Shown: positions 8,411-17,362, numbered from the stretch's first letter. The stretch: 35,126 bases of DNA from Roseiflexaceae bacterium (GCA_947450095.1 CANFUF010000019.1:1-35126); one strand, 5' to 3'. Translations and numbers: made by a program. Notes: a model not told the origin generated them from the sequence alone.

Positions 8411-9994
8411 ATGATTGCCAATAAAAACCGAAAGAATACTTTTTGGGTGAGTGTAATCGGAATTGTAGGGGTGACGATGTTGCTGTGGCTGACCGTCGCC
8501 CCGCTAGGTTTGACGTGGGACGAGCCGGCCTATATGCGAGCAGCCGCATCGTATCACGAATGGGTGGCACGGTTGTTCAGCGAAGGTTCATCATTGCTCA
8601 ACCCGGCAACTATTAGTGCGTATTGGGACTACAATCATGAACATCCGCCGGTAGTGAAGCTGTGGTATGCATTGGTAGGGACACCGCTGGTCAAAACATT
8701 AGGGCTGGTGGGGGCATATCGATTTGCCGCCATCCTGGTATCTGCAATGCTGGTGACCGTGGTGGTGGTGAGTACGTTGCGCGTGGTGGGTGGCTGGGTT
8801 GCATTGGCCACGGGAATTATTTTGCTCTGTATGCCGCGGTTTTTTATGCATGCGCATGTGGCGGCGCTTGATGTGCCGGGTGCACTAGCGTATATCGCCG
8901 GGATTTTGTTTTTTTGGCATATGCGCAATCGCCGTGAATGGTGGGTGACGCTGTTGTTTGGCGTGCTCTGGGGCGTCGGTATCGCCACCAAAATAAACGC
9001 AGCCTTTGTGTTGCCCACAATTGGGTTATGGTGGCTGATTTATGATCGCCGAGGCTATTTATTGGGGCGGATGGTGGTGGGTGGCCTGATTGCCGTAGTG
9101 GTGTTTGTGGCATTGTGGCCATGGTTGTGGGTTGATACTACGACGCGGCTAACGGATTATGTGTTGTGGGTTACGGTTGCCCATTGGCAAATCCCGCAAT
9201 GGTTTTTGGGGCAATCGTTGTTGCCACCACCGTGGTATTTTGCGCCGGTAATGGCCGTAATGGCGACACCGTTGGTGATATTAATTGTGGCAATTGTGGG
9301 GGGTGTGGTGGCATTGCCGGCACATCGCTCGTACCTGCATTTGATCGTGATTAGTGCCGTGATGCCACTTTGTGCATTGATGGTAAGTAGTACGGTCTAT
9401 GACAATGAGCGATTGTTTATGGCCTTCTTTCCGATGATTGCCGTGCTGGCTGGGTATGGTTTGACGCGTGGGGTGCTGTTTATCAAAAAATCAGTAGACC
9501 ACGTTGATTGGCGGGTTTGGCTGGTGGGGTTGGTGCTGATTGTGGGATTGCCGATTCGTGATGGAGTGCGGATGTGGCCGCATTTACTTTCGTATTATAG
9601 TGAAAGCATCGGTGGCTTACCGGGGGCCGCCCGACTTGATATGGATCATACGTACTGGAACGAAACCTATGCCGAGGCATTCGATTATGTGAGTGCCCAT
9701 GCACCCACCAATGCCACAGTCTGGATCGAAGGCTATAGTTACGACGTCCCCCATACCTATCAACTTGATGGTCGTACTCGGGCTGACTTGCGGTTTGTGA
9801 GCAATGATGGTTATTCGGTGTGGGGAATGCATACCACGCAGATGGCGATGTATGAAGCTGATTATGTGATTGTGACCTACCGATTTGCGTATTGGACACC
9901 GGCAACGCGGGCATTGGTGGCATCTAATACTCCACCGGTGTATCAGATTGTGCGTGATGGAGTGCCGCTATTAAGAATTTACCGTCAACCATGA
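8411..9994 (+). CDS. GT39-type (PMT-like) membrane glycosyltransferase
   Basis: A 527-residue polytopic membrane protein with about ten or more hydrophobic helices. After the first helix comes LTWDEPAYM (about residues 37-45), the position where GT-C/GT39 enzymes keep their catalytic Asp (-DE-) in the first extracytoplasmic loop. The layout (one helix, WDE loop, long helical core, short soluble tail) fits the dolichyl-phosphate-mannose protein mannosyltransferase (PMT_2) family. These transfer a sugar from a polyprenyl-phosphate carrier to a protein or lipid outside the membrane. GAGGAAG about eight bases upstream supports the ATG at 8411 over earlier in-frame ATGs at 8312 and 8354. Its stop overlaps the next start (ATGA), so the two are coupled. 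Confidence 0.75.
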   Translation: MIANKNRKNTFWVSVIGIVGVTMLLWLTVAPLGLTWDEPAYMRAAASYHEWVARLFSEGSSLLNPATISAYWDYNHEHPPVVKLWYALVGTPLVKTLGLVGAYRFAAILVSAMLVTVVVVSTLRVVGGWVALATGIILLCMPRFFMHAHVAALDVPGALAYIAGILFFWHMRNRREWWVTLLFGVLWGVGIATKINAAFVLPTIGLWWLIYDRRGYLLGRMVVGGLIAVVVFVALWPWLWVDTTTRLTDYVLWVTVAHWQIPQWFLGQSLLPPPWYFAPVMAVMATPLVILIVAIVGGVVALPAHRSYLHLIVISAVMPLCALMVSSTVYDNERLFMAFFPMIAVLAGYGLTRGVLFIKKSVDHVDWRVWLVGLVLIVGLPIRDGVRMWPHLLSYYSESIGGLPGAARLDMDHTYWNETYAEAFDYVSAHAPTNATVWIEGYSYDVPHTYQLDGRTRADLRFVSNDGYSVWGMHTTQMAMYEADYVIVTYRFAYWTPATRALVASNTPPVYQIVRDGVPLLRIYRQP

Positions 9995-12105
9995 ATATAA
10001 TTTTGCAACGAATCCGTTCACCGCTGTGGTGGCGTTGGGGTGTGTTGCCTATCAGTTATACACTCCTGTGCATCCCGTTTTTTGGGCACACATTTGCGAC
10101 TTGGGGGAGTGATCTCGCCACACGCTGTCAGGTTCGCTGTGATAGTGGCTGGGAAAATGTCTGGTCGTTGTGGTGGGTTGCCCATCAATTGAGCATCGGG
10201 CAATCACCGTTTTATACGGCGCAGATGTTTTATCCGGGTGGCGCTGATTTGTTTTGGCAAATTTTGATGTTTGCCAATGGGTTATTGATGGCGCCCGTCA
10301 CACTGATTTGGGGGCCCGTATTTGCGTTTAATTTGTTAGCTATGGTGTCGTTTGTCGCATCAGCGTGGGCAATGGCATTGTGCGCTGAACAGATTGTCGG
10401 TCATCGCTGGGCTGCGTGGATTGCGGGTGTGCTGTATACGTTTGCCCCATTCCACGTGTGGATGGCGTATTGGGGGTTTGCCGAACGCTTGTCGCTCCAA
10501 TACTTCCCAATCATGTTGTATGCCTTGTGGGAGCTTAGCCGCCAGCAACGTTGGCGGGGAGTATGGATTGGGGCGTTTGCGATTTTGGGGGCGTTACTTT
10601 CGAGTCTCTATTATGGCTTATTTGCCTTGACGTATGTGGTGATTTGGGCCGGACTGATTACGTGGCGCGACCGTGATAATCGCATGCGCCTGACGCGGTT
10701 TTGGATGCAATTAGTCAGTATGGCGACGGTGGTGGCAGTGCCGATTGCGCCGTTTGCATGGCGTATGTTGGTGCCGGGAAAACAATTGCCGATAACGGGT
10801 GGTAGTATCGGATTAACCGATTATCTCATCCGGCAGAAAGAATTTTCGGCATCGTTATTTACGCTTCTCACCCCTGGAATTACCCATCCACTCTGGGGAG
10901 ATGCCGTGCTAGCGTGGTACCGGCAGTTTTCGCCGAGTTACTGGCCCATGTCGCTGGGGTTGAGTGTGGTGGTATTGGCGGTGGTCGGAGTCTATTGGGC
11001 GCGGCCACAGATTGCTTCGTGGTGGCTGATTATGACCGGGGTATTGCTGGTGTTTTCGTTGGGGCCGCGGTTGATATGGTTTGGTCATGACACAGAGATT
11101 CCGTTACCATACGACATTTTGAATTATATTCCGCTGGTGAAATTAGGCCAGCGCCCCAATCATTTTTTGTTATTGGCCTTAGCGCACCTTGCGTTGTTTG
11201 CCGCCTATGCGATCCGCAGTGGAGCGCAACGATTGCGCCGCCCTTACGTGTGGGGTATCGTATTGTTGGGGGTGATTGGGTTTGAGTTATGGCCGATGCC
11301 ATTGCAATCATTTGCACCGACCCAGAGCGCCGTCTATGATGCGATTCCGCGCCAGCAAAATGGTGCAGTATTGCCGTTGCCGTTTGATTTGGATGATGGC
11401 AATGTGTTGTATGGGCAATGGTATTATCAACGGCCGATTGTGACGGGGTATTTGCCGCGCCTCAATCCCGAACTCGTCAATACCGGATTGCTCCAAGGGG
11501 CCGATGGTGTGGTGCAATTTACCCAACCGATCACGACGATGACGGTGTTAAACCATGACCCTGCGACGGCGTTGACCACCATGATGGATCGTTTGGATGT
11601 GGAATATGTAGTGTACGACAAACGGTTTGGCACACCAGTGAATCTGGCCGTATTAAAAAATCTTGAGTTTGTGGTTGGCGATGTCAATTTAGCGCTCTAC
11701 CGTCGCCCGCCTCAGGCTGCCACCGGGGCTTTGGTCGTGTTGAATCGGGGCTGGTTCCCCCCTGAACAAGACGCTGCCGGTCGGCGCTGGCAATGGAGTG
11801 CGCCAACCGGGGCTTTTTGGCTGTACCAACCGCAAAATCCTCCGCATGCGGCCGTCATCACTGCCCGTTTTTCGGTTCCTGTAGCTATGCAGATTGGACT
11901 TGATGGTGGGGCGTTTCGTCATCCTATCGAGTTTGTGGTGAACCAGCCCCAAATGGTGCGCCGCTATCAACTTTTGGTATTTAGTACGGGACTTGCCAAT
12001 GATTTATGGTGGCAAATCAATACGCCATTTCATGCCGCTGACCGTGACATCGGTATCGCACTCGAAGATTTGCGGGCAGAATTAACGACGTTAGTAATGA
12101 AATAA
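9991..12105 (+). CDS. Large polytopic membrane protein, probable GT-C fold
   Basis: A 704-residue protein with roughly ten to twelve hydrophobic helices in the first 440 residues. A soluble domain of about 250 residues follows, probably outside the membrane. The first loop carries WGSDLATRC and later a DSGWENVWSLWW segment; an acidic residue there and a following PGGADLFW are typical of GT-C-like proteins that I cannot assign to a named family. The ATG overlaps the stop of the upstream GT39-like gene by four bases (ATGA), indicating translational coupling and related function, presumably surface glycan or lipid glycosylation. An intrinsic terminator follows directly. Function is not recognised beyond this. 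Confidence 0.65.
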   Translation: MNIILQRIRSPLWWRWGVLPISYTLLCIPFFGHTFATWGSDLATRCQVRCDSGWENVWSLWWVAHQLSIGQSPFYTAQMFYPGGADLFWQILMFANGLLMAPVTLIWGPVFAFNLLAMVSFVASAWAMALCAEQIVGHRWAAWIAGVLYTFAPFHVWMAYWGFAERLSLQYFPIMLYALWELSRQQRWRGVWIGAFAILGALLSSLYYGLFALTYVVIWAGLITWRDRDNRMRLTRFWMQLVSMATVVAVPIAPFAWRMLVPGKQLPITGGSIGLTDYLIRQKEFSASLFTLLTPGITHPLWGDAVLAWYRQFSPSYWPMSLGLSVVVLAVVGVYWARPQIASWWLIMTGVLLVFSLGPRLIWFGHDTEIPLPYDILNYIPLVKLGQRPNHFLLLALAHLALFAAYAIRSGAQRLRRPYVWGIVLLGVIGFELWPMPLQSFAPTQSAVYDAIPRQQNGAVLPLPFDLDDGNVLYGQWYYQRPIVTGYLPRLNPELVNTGLLQGADGVVQFTQPITTMTVLNHDPATALTTMMDRLDVEYVVYDKRFGTPVNLAVLKNLEFVVGDVNLALYRRPPQAATGALVVLNRGWFPPEQDAAGRRWQWSAPTGAFWLYQPQNPPHAAVITARFSVPVAMQIGLDGGAFRHPIEFVVNQPQMVRRYQLLVFSTGLANDLWWQINTPFHAADRDIGIALEDLRAELTTLVMK

Positions 12106-12127
12106 TAGGGTGGGTCTGTACAAAACG

Positions 12128-12174
12128 AAACCACGGTCTGCATGCGAATCGCGCAGGTGCCGTGGTTTTTGTTT
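12128..12174. terminator. Convergent intrinsic terminator
   Basis: AAACCACGG (12128-12136) pairs with CCGTGGTTT (12160-12168); an inner CTGC/GCAG pair extends the stem. TTTTTGTTTGTTG follows on the plus strand, and TTTCGTTTTG on the minus strand. It separates the GT-C operon from the convergent fabD end and can serve both. Confidence 0.82.
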
Positions 12175-12191
12175 GTTGAAAAAAATACCGC

Positions 12192-13142
12192 TTAGTTGGT
12201 GAATTGGGCTCTATAGGCTTCGAGCGAGGCCACATCAGTAATCGTGGTGGTGGTGGCATCGGGGGCGATGCGTTTGATGAGCCCTGAGAGCACATTACCG
12301 GCGCCGATTTCGACGAAATGGGTCACACCATCAGCCACCAAATATTGGATGGTGCTGACCCAGCGTACGGCCGATTCGACTTGGGCGGGTAATTCGTTCG
12401 CAATGTCTGTGGGTGTCAGCAATGGTTGGGCGGTAATGTTCGAGATAACAGGTATGACGGGCGCTGCAATCGTGGTGCGTGCGACGTGGGCTGCCAAGGC
12501 TTGGGCGGCGTCGTGCATCAATGGTGAATGGAAGGCCGCGCTGACTTTGAGGGGGATGACGCGTTTGGCCCCAGCGGCTTTGAGTGCCTCACCAGCGGCC
12601 TCGAGTGCAGATACGGCACCGCTAATTACCGTCTGGCCAGGTGAATTATAGTTGGCGACGACGACGGCAGCGCTCGGCGTGCTCACGCTACGACAAATCT
12701 GGTCAATGCTATCGTCATCGAGCCCAATCACGGCGGCCATGCCCCCGCTGGTGGCTGCGGCCATCAGTGCGCCGCGTTGGCGAACTAATTGGATGGCGGC
12801 AGTGGCAGTGAGGCTCCCGGCAGCCACGAGCGCACTGTATTCGCCCAAGCTATGCCCGGCCACGGCGACGGCGTGTTGGCGGGTATAGGGGACGATTCGG
12901 GTTACGTCGCCTGCCACTGCAGCGAGCACGGCGAGCGAGGTCGCAACCAAGGCCGGCTGGGTGTTTTCGGTGGCGGTGAGTTGCGCTTCAGGGCCGGCAA
13001 AACAGAGATCGCTAACGGACCAGCCCAAGGCCTGATCGGCGAGGGCATAGACGGCGCGGGCTGCCGGGGAGTGCTGGGCTATTTCGTGGCCCATACCAAC
13101 TACTTGGGCACCTTGACCGGGGAATACAAACGCCTGACGCAT
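12192..13142 (-). CDS. fabD: Malonyl-CoA:ACP transacylase
   Basis: A 316-residue cytoplasmic enzyme that moves malonyl from CoA to acyl carrier protein for fatty acid elongation. It has FPGQGAQ at residues 7-13, the nucleophile motif GHSLGEYSAL with Ser98, an Arg in RGALM, the catalytic His in AFHSPLM (about residues 208-214), and the late EIGAGNVLSGL segment. The length is normal. It lies three bases after fabH and is last in the minus-strand run, ending at a terminator. No acpP, fabG or fabF follows, so those genes must be elsewhere. Confidence 0.96.
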   Translation of the reverse strand: MRQAFVFPGQGAQVVGMGHEIAQHSPAARAVYALADQALGWSVSDLCFAGPEAQLTATENTQPALVATSLAVLAAVAGDVTRIVPYTRQHAVAVAGHSLGEYSALVAAGSLTATAAIQLVRQRGALMAAATSGGMAAVIGLDDDSIDQICRSVSTPSAAVVVANYNSPGQTVISGAVSALEAAGEALKAAGAKRVIPLKVSAAFHSPLMHDAAQALAAHVARTTIAAPVIPVISNITAQPLLTPTDIANELPAQVESAVRWVSTIQYLVADGVTHFVEIGAGNVLSGLIKRIAPDATTTTITDVASLEAYRAQFTN

Positions 13143-13145
13143 GGG

Positions 13146-14147
13146 TTACTCCTTGGTGGGGCGGCCCCAGCGCACCACTGCTGAGCCCCATGTCAAACCG
13201 CCCCCAAAGGCAGTTAACAAGACATGGTCACCAGGATTGAGTGCGCCGCTGGCTGCGGCTTCGGTGAGGGCAATGGGGATGGTGGCAGCCGAGGTATTGC
13301 CGTAGCGATCCACATTGATGAAAAATCGTTCAATGGGGACATTGAGCCGTTCGGCAATAGCTTCGATGATGCGACGGTTTGCTTGGTGTGGTACCACAAG
13401 CTTCATGTCATCCAACGTCATGTTGGCTTGGGCCAAGGCTTGGAGTGAAGATTCTTCCATGCCACGCACGGCCAATTTAAAGACCTCGCGGCCATTCATC
13501 GTCAAAAAGTGTTTGCCTTGGGCCATGACATCGGTGCTCATCGGCATACAGGTGCCACCAGCTTCGACCATCAGTAACTCTTCACGGTCGCCGGCAGCCC
13601 CCATTACCGAAGAGAGCAAGCCATAGGGTTGGTCGGTGGCTTCGAGCACCACGGCGCCGGCGCCGTCACCAAACAAGACACAGGTATTGCGGTCTTGCCA
13701 GTTGACATAGTGGCTGACTACATCAGCAGCACAAAACAAAATTCGTTTGGCCATACCTGACTTAATCAGGCTGGTGGCAATAGTGAGGCCATAGACGAAG
13801 CCGCTACAGGCGGCTACGATATCAAAGGCTGCAGCCCGGCTAATCCCCAGTTGCGCTTGGACGCGGCAGGCGGTAGCAGGGAGTGGGCGGTCAGGGCAAA
13901 ACGTCGCAACGATGACCATATCAATGTCGTGGGCAGTCACTCCCGCCATCTGCATGGCATCACGCCCCGCTGCTGCCGCGAGCGTCGATGTGGTCTCGTC
14001 GCCACTAACGATGTGTCGTTCACGAATACCCGTACGGGTTTGAATCCACTCATCAGAGGTATCGACGATTTTGGCAATATCGGCATTGGTAACAACATTG
14101 ACGGGGACACTCATGCCCCAGCCGGTGATTGCAGCATGGATGGTCAT
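13146..14147 (-). CDS. fabH: 3-oxoacyl-ACP synthase III (KAS III)
   Basis: A 333-residue thiolase-fold enzyme that starts fatty acid synthesis by condensing an acyl-CoA with malonyl-ACP. Typical motifs are DEWIQTRTGIRERH (32-45), catalytic Cys114 in AACSGF, the His in PHQANRRI and the Asn in YGNTSAA, giving the complete Cys-His-Asn triad. The start at 14147 is supported by AGAAGG upstream and by homology; the frame stays open upstream but that stretch is unlike the family. It lies three bases before fabD. In many bacteria plsX sits between rpmF and fabH; here that position holds only an 82-base gap with a hairpin. Confidence 0.96.
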   Translation of the reverse strand: MTIHAAITGWGMSVPVNVVTNADIAKIVDTSDEWIQTRTGIRERHIVSGDETTSTLAAAAGRDAMQMAGVTAHDIDMVIVATFCPDRPLPATACRVQAQLGISRAAAFDIVAACSGFVYGLTIATSLIKSGMAKRILFCAADVVSHYVNWQDRNTCVLFGDGAGAVVLEATDQPYGLLSSVMGAAGDREELLMVEAGGTCMPMSTDVMAQGKHFLTMNGREVFKLAVRGMEESSLQALAQANMTLDDMKLVVPHQANRRIIEAIAERLNVPIERFFINVDRYGNTSAATIPIALTEAAASGALNPGDHVLLTAFGGGLTWGSAVVRWGRPTKE

Positions 14148-14171
14148 AGTGTGATGGCCTTCTAATAAGCA

Positions 14172-14205
14172 ACCGGTGTTCGTGCTTACGCGTACGAACA
14201 CCGGT
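14172..14205 (-). promoter_or_regulatory. Intercistronic hairpin between rpmF and fabH
   Basis: A perfect 12-bp inverted repeat (ACCGGTGTTCGT at 14172-14183, complement at 14194-14205) has a 10-base loop. No T-run follows on the minus strand, so it is not a standard terminator. Its place directly after the ribosomal protein gene suggests 3'-end stabilisation of rpmF mRNA, or partial attenuation before fabHD. Confidence 0.6.
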
Positions 14206-14229
14206 AGGGGATGACCGCACAATGGCGAA

Positions 14230-14427
14230 TTAGGAATCGGTTTTGGGGGCGGCAATCACAATGACTTGACGATTGCGGTATTGGCCACATTTTTTGCAGA
14301 CGTAGTGTGAGCGCATCATTTCGCCACAGTTTTTGCAGGTGACCAAGTGTGGGGCGTCGAGGCGCTGATGTTGGCGGCGGTTGCCACGGCGATGGCGTGA
14401 TACTTTAGTCTTCGGGGCTGCTCCCAT
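14230..14427 (-). CDS. rpmF: 50S ribosomal protein L32
   Basis: A 65-residue basic protein with the L32 pattern: an Arg/Lys/His-rich N-terminus (KVSRHRRGNRRQHQRL), APHLVTC, then a zinc ribbon CKNC...CKKC with all four cysteines (Cys31, Cys34, Cys44, Cys47). It is part of the large ribosomal subunit near the peptidyl transferase region. It follows yceD by about 20 bases, the widely conserved yceD-rpmF pair. The four cysteines mark the zinc-containing (C+) form. Confidence 0.95.
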   Translation of the reverse strand: MGAAPKTKVSRHRRGNRRQHQRLDAPHLVTCKNCGEMMRSHYVCKKCGQYRNRQVIVIAAPKTDS

Positions 14428-14447
14428 GATGAGTACTCCATTCTTGA

Positions 14448-15005
14448 TTAATCTGCAGATGGGCGATCGAATAGCGCTTTGAGCGCACTAAAACGCTCAT
14501 CAATCGGTTCTTCGTGACATTGACATGCGTTGACATTGAGGTCGACTCCACAACCCGGACACAACCCCAAGCAGGATTCTTTGCAGAGTGGCTTGATGGG
14601 GAGTGCCAACAATGCATATTCGCGAATTGCCATACTCAAATCCAACATGTGTTGTTCATCAACACGAAAGACATCGTCTTCGTCGGGTGAGGGTAATGGT
14701 GCGCCGGAATTGACATCGATGCTGGCGGCGTATTCTTCGACGAATTCAACGTCGATTGCAATCCGTGCCGGTTGGAGACAACGCATGCATTGGCAGGTAA
14801 TGACCCCGTGAAGGCTACATTCGACATAGACACCTGCCAGTGTCCGGGTAAACCGTACGCTACCGGTGATTTCGTGGAGCGCTTCGTCTTCGTGGAGCGA
14901 CAAAAACGCTTCGGTGAAATCATGTTCGCGGCGCGCACCAATTGGTTCGCGTAATAATTGCGCCACGTTGAATGTGAGCGGAGAACGGTCTTTGAGTTTC
15001 ACCAT
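14448..15005 (-). CDS. yceD: YceD / DUF177 family protein
   Basis: A 185-residue acidic protein of the DUF177 family. The central VECSLHGVITCQCMRCLQP segment (about residues 61-79) and the C-terminal cysteine cluster CKESCLGLCPGCG with a following CQCH are diagnostic. The family almost always lies before rpmF and has been linked to 23S rRNA accumulation; its exact role is uncertain. I chose the ATG at 15005; a GTG two codons earlier is possible. GTAGGTG precedes. A consensus promoter at 15038-15066 drives this gene and the following rpmF-fabH-fabD. Confidence 0.92.
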   Translation of the reverse strand: MVKLKDRSPLTFNVAQLLREPIGARREHDFTEAFLSLHEDEALHEITGSVRFTRTLAGVYVECSLHGVITCQCMRCLQPARIAIDVEFVEEYAASIDVNSGAPLPSPDEDDVFRVDEQHMLDLSMAIREYALLALPIKPLCKESCLGLCPGCGVDLNVNACQCHEEPIDERFSALKALFDRPSAD

Positions 15006-15037
15006 ACACACACCTACGCAACGTCTTCCGAAGTTGC

Positions 15038-15066
15038 ATTATAGTGGAGATAAAGGGCAATGTCAA
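15038..15066 (-). promoter_or_regulatory. Consensus promoter for yceD-rpmF-fabH-fabD
   Basis: On the minus strand TTGACA (15066-15061) and TATAAT (15043-15038) are both perfect and separated by 17 bases. Transcription would start near 15031. The first transcribed bases can form a small stem (GCAAC/GTTGC at 15037-15033 and 15022-15018). This makes an independent strong promoter inside the housekeeping run. Confidence 0.88.
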
Positions 15067-15071
15067 TAAAT

Positions 15072-15482
15072 CTATTCACGGGGTAGCGGTGGTCGTTGCA
15101 AACGGTCAAGCTCTTTGAGTCCGTTTTGGACACTCAACATAATTCGATCAAGCCGTCCTTGTAATTCTTCGAGGACTTCCCGTGCATATTCATCAGCTCC
15201 GGCCCGGATTTCGTCGGCTTCTTGCTGGGCCGCTTCAAGAATACGGGTGCGCTCGAGGTCGGCTGCCGTCAATAACCCTTGCTCACGCATTTGTTGCGTC
15301 ATCGTCGTCGGGATGCTTGTGGTATCGCTCCGTGGGGCTTGTTTGATCCGTGCGAGCGCCCGTGTCCGGTCGATAATATCAAACACCTGACGCTCGGCGA
15401 CAATCACGAGTTGTGTGAGTGGCACATGCTGTGATTCATTGATGATTTCTTCAAGCTCGTTGAGTAGATCTTCGATGTTCAT
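15072..15482 (-). CDS. Coiled-coil protein, ATP synthase subunit b / DivIVA-like
   Basis: A 136-residue charged protein. It starts MNIEDLLNELEEIINE, then has a segment with a conserved-looking RQVFDIIDRTRALARIKQAP, and a long C-terminal Glu/Arg/Ala-rich helix (about residues 72-130) likely to be a coiled coil. Such proteins are often labelled ATP synthase F0 subunit B-like, but no ATP synthase genes are near and there is no membrane helix. I regard it as uncharacterised. The start at 15482 is one base after the coaD stop, and its ribosome site GGAGG lies inside the end of coaD, so expression is coupled to coaD. Confidence 0.75.
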   Translation of the reverse strand: MNIEDLLNELEEIINESQHVPLTQLVIVAERQVFDIIDRTRALARIKQAPRSDTTSIPTTMTQQMREQGLLTAADLERTRILEAAQQEADEIRAGADEYAREVLEELQGRLDRIMLSVQNGLKELDRLQRPPLPRE

Positions 15483-15483
15483 G

Positions 15484-15978
15484 TTACCCTCCATGACGCC
15501 GATCGGCGTATACACGTTGCAATGCTGTGGTGACATGCGGTGGCACTAACCACGACACATCTGCACCAAGTGAAGCGAGCTCACGCACCCGCGTTGAACT
15601 AAAATACGTATATTGATGGCTCGCCATAAAAAACACTAAATCGATGTCTGGTGCCAGGCGTTGATTGACTTGCGCCATTTGAAATTCTGATTCAAAATCA
15701 TTGGCTGCCCGCAACCCACGCACCACTACACTTGCCCCCACGCTCCGGGCATATTCGACGGTAAGTGAGCTATAGGTTTCGACACGGATTTTGGGCATTC
15801 CTGCCACTGCTGTGCGCAAAAAATTCACCCGGTCTGCCGTCGGGAACAACAAGCGTTTGTCCGGTCGGTCAAACACTGCCATGATGATGGTGTCAAAAAT
15901 ATGCGACGCACGTTCGGCAATGTCAAGGTGCCCATTGGTGACGGGATCAAAACTCCCTGGATAAACAGCAATTGTCAC
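15484..15978 (-). CDS. coaD: Phosphopantetheine adenylyltransferase
   Basis: A 164-residue nucleotidyltransferase that makes dephospho-CoA from 4'-phosphopantetheine and ATP, the fourth step of CoA synthesis. The family motifs are all present: YPGSFDPVTNGHLDI (residues 5-19, with the HxGH-equivalent TNGH), VVRGLRAANDFESE (about 86-99) and the ISSTRVRE-type FSSTRVREL. The length is typical. Its ATG overlaps the rsmD stop (ATGA), the common rsmD-coaD arrangement. Confidence 0.96.
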   Translation of the reverse strand: MTIAVYPGSFDPVTNGHLDIAERASHIFDTIIMAVFDRPDKRLLFPTADRVNFLRTAVAGMPKIRVETYSSLTVEYARSVGASVVVRGLRAANDFESEFQMAQVNQRLAPDIDLVFFMASHQYTYFSSTRVRELASLGADVSWLVPPHVTTALQRVYADRRHGG

Positions 15979-16547
15979 GCCTCGGCTCCTTCTGTGTCAG
16001 GGGTGGTATACAACGTAAAACAAGACCCCCCAAATTGACGAAAATCACAGCGGCTATATATGCCATACTGGGCATCAAATTCAACATGGATTGAATGTCC
16101 AATAATAAATATACCACCTGGCACCAAAATACTGGCATCAATCACGAGTGCAACGGTATCGTGGATGTGTGGGTCTGCGTACGGAGGGTCCATCATGATT
16201 AAATGATAGCGTTCGCCGTTTTTGTGTTGCTGCAAAAACCGCGCTACCGGTTGCTGGTATACTTTGGCACGCTGGATGAGCTTGGTATGCGCCAGGTTTT
16301 CTTTGATGACCCCACATTCGGCGGATTTTTGTTCGACAAAATCAGCCCAGGCCATCCCCCGTGACAACCCTTCAATGCCAATTGATCCAGTTCCCGCATA
16401 TAAATCCAACATCCGGCCATGAAGTGCGCCGTAGCCATTCAAAATCGAAAAAAGGGATTCTTTGACACTGTCGAGCATCGGACGCGTCCCGGTCCCTTTG
16501 GGGCCTTTGAGATGATGACCTTTGGCACTCCCAGTAATAACACGCAT
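15975..16547 (-). CDS. rsmD: 16S rRNA (guanine(966)-N2)-methyltransferase
   Basis: A 190-residue SAM-dependent methyltransferase that modifies G966 of 16S rRNA in the small subunit. Family markers are RVITGSAKG (2-10), TRPMLDSVKESLFSIL (21-36), the SAM-binding LDLYAGTGSIGIEGLSRG, and the catalytic MMDPPYADP motif. The ATG at 16547 lies four bases after the stop of the phosphoesterase gene. GGACGG within that gene's end may act as ribosome site. It overlaps coaD by four bases. Confidence 0.94.
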   Translation of the reverse strand: MRVITGSAKGHHLKGPKGTGTRPMLDSVKESLFSILNGYGALHGRMLDLYAGTGSIGIEGLSRGMAWADFVEQKSAECGVIKENLAHTKLIQRAKVYQQPVARFLQQHKNGERYHLIMMDPPYADPHIHDTVALVIDASILVPGGIFIIGHSIHVEFDAQYGIYSRCDFRQFGGSCFTLYTTPDTEGAEA

Positions 16548-16551
16548 ATCG

Positions 16552-17298
16552 TTACCGTCCAAATTGTAGGCGACGAATCAAGTTAATCGGGAGATTGTGC
16601 TCTAACATTTGACGCTGTGTCAAGCCAATGTCGTAATTTACACGACCAAAGGTCAATTCGTGTAACTCGGTATCGATAATCGCATAGGCAGCCCGTGGGT
16701 CACCATCACGGGGTTGCCCGACACTGCCAGGATTGATGAAATAGCGCTCGCCAGCAGCAAATGTAATGACATCGTTGCGTGCGGGCATTGTTGGCCCCTC
16801 GATTTGCCCGTCACTGTGGCGGCGAATGAATATTTGCACGTGTGAATGCCCGATAAAACAGACCTGCTGGTTGAAGTTTTGCCAATTGGTGGCGGCTTGA
16901 CTTGGTTGCAACAAATATTCCCATACCGGGTCAAGCGGGCTCCCATGGACGATGTAGTATTTGATTGGGTCAATAGCTTTGGCCAACGGTAATTCTGCTA
17001 AGGTTTTGCGGTGTTCCGCAGTAAGCTGATTCCCGTTCCAAATATTGGCTGATTTGGCATCAGGATTGAATTCATCGATATTTACTTGGGTGCTGCCAAT
17101 ACAGGCCAAATCATGATTGCCGGCAATCATGACACTGTTGAGTGCCAGCATGCGATCCATGCATTCGTTGGGACGTGGCCCATACCCAATCGTGTCACCT
17201 AAGTTCCAGATGATATCGTAGCGACCATGCGCATCGGCAAGCACCGCTTCGAGTGCGACATAATTTGCATGAATATCAGAAATTACTAAAACACGCAT
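16552..17298 (-). CDS. Metallophosphoesterase family protein
   Basis: A 248-residue calcineurin-like phosphoesterase. The metal-binding motifs occur in order: SDIHAN (7-12), GDTIGYGPRPNEC (about 34-46), GNHD (about 60-63), VHGSP and GHSHVQ. GDTIGYGP and the GSVGQPRDGDPRAAY segment are typical of the YfcE-like subgroup with unknown substrate (phosphodiester or phosphomonoester). It is first in the minus-strand run ending at fabD. The ribosome site is weak. It shares a 105-base divergent region with the GerMN gene. Confidence 0.88.
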   Translation of the reverse strand: MRVLVISDIHANYVALEAVLADAHGRYDIIWNLGDTIGYGPRPNECMDRMLALNSVMIAGNHDLACIGSTQVNIDEFNPDAKSANIWNGNQLTAEHRKTLAELPLAKAIDPIKYYIVHGSPLDPVWEYLLQPSQAATNWQNFNQQVCFIGHSHVQIFIRRHSDGQIEGPTMPARNDVITFAAGERYFINPGSVGQPRDGDPRAAYAIIDTELHELTFGRVNYDIGLTQRQMLEHNLPINLIRRLQFGR

Positions 17299-17332
17299 AA
17301 CGCTACTTTCGTCGTCGTGGTTGTCTATACTA

Positions 17333-17362
17333 TTGCGAATTAATGTTACTATATAGTATAGT
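17333..17362 (+). promoter_or_regulatory. Possible promoter of the GerMN gene, overlapping a palindrome
   Basis: TTGCGA (17333-17338), 18 bases, and TATAGT (17357-17362) form a plausible plus-strand promoter. A perfect 12-bp palindrome, TACTATATAGTA (17347-17358), overlaps its spacer and -10. It may be a regulator site or just a consequence of two back-to-back AT-rich promoters, since a minus-strand TTGTCA-17-TACTAT is also possible here. Confidence 0.35.
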
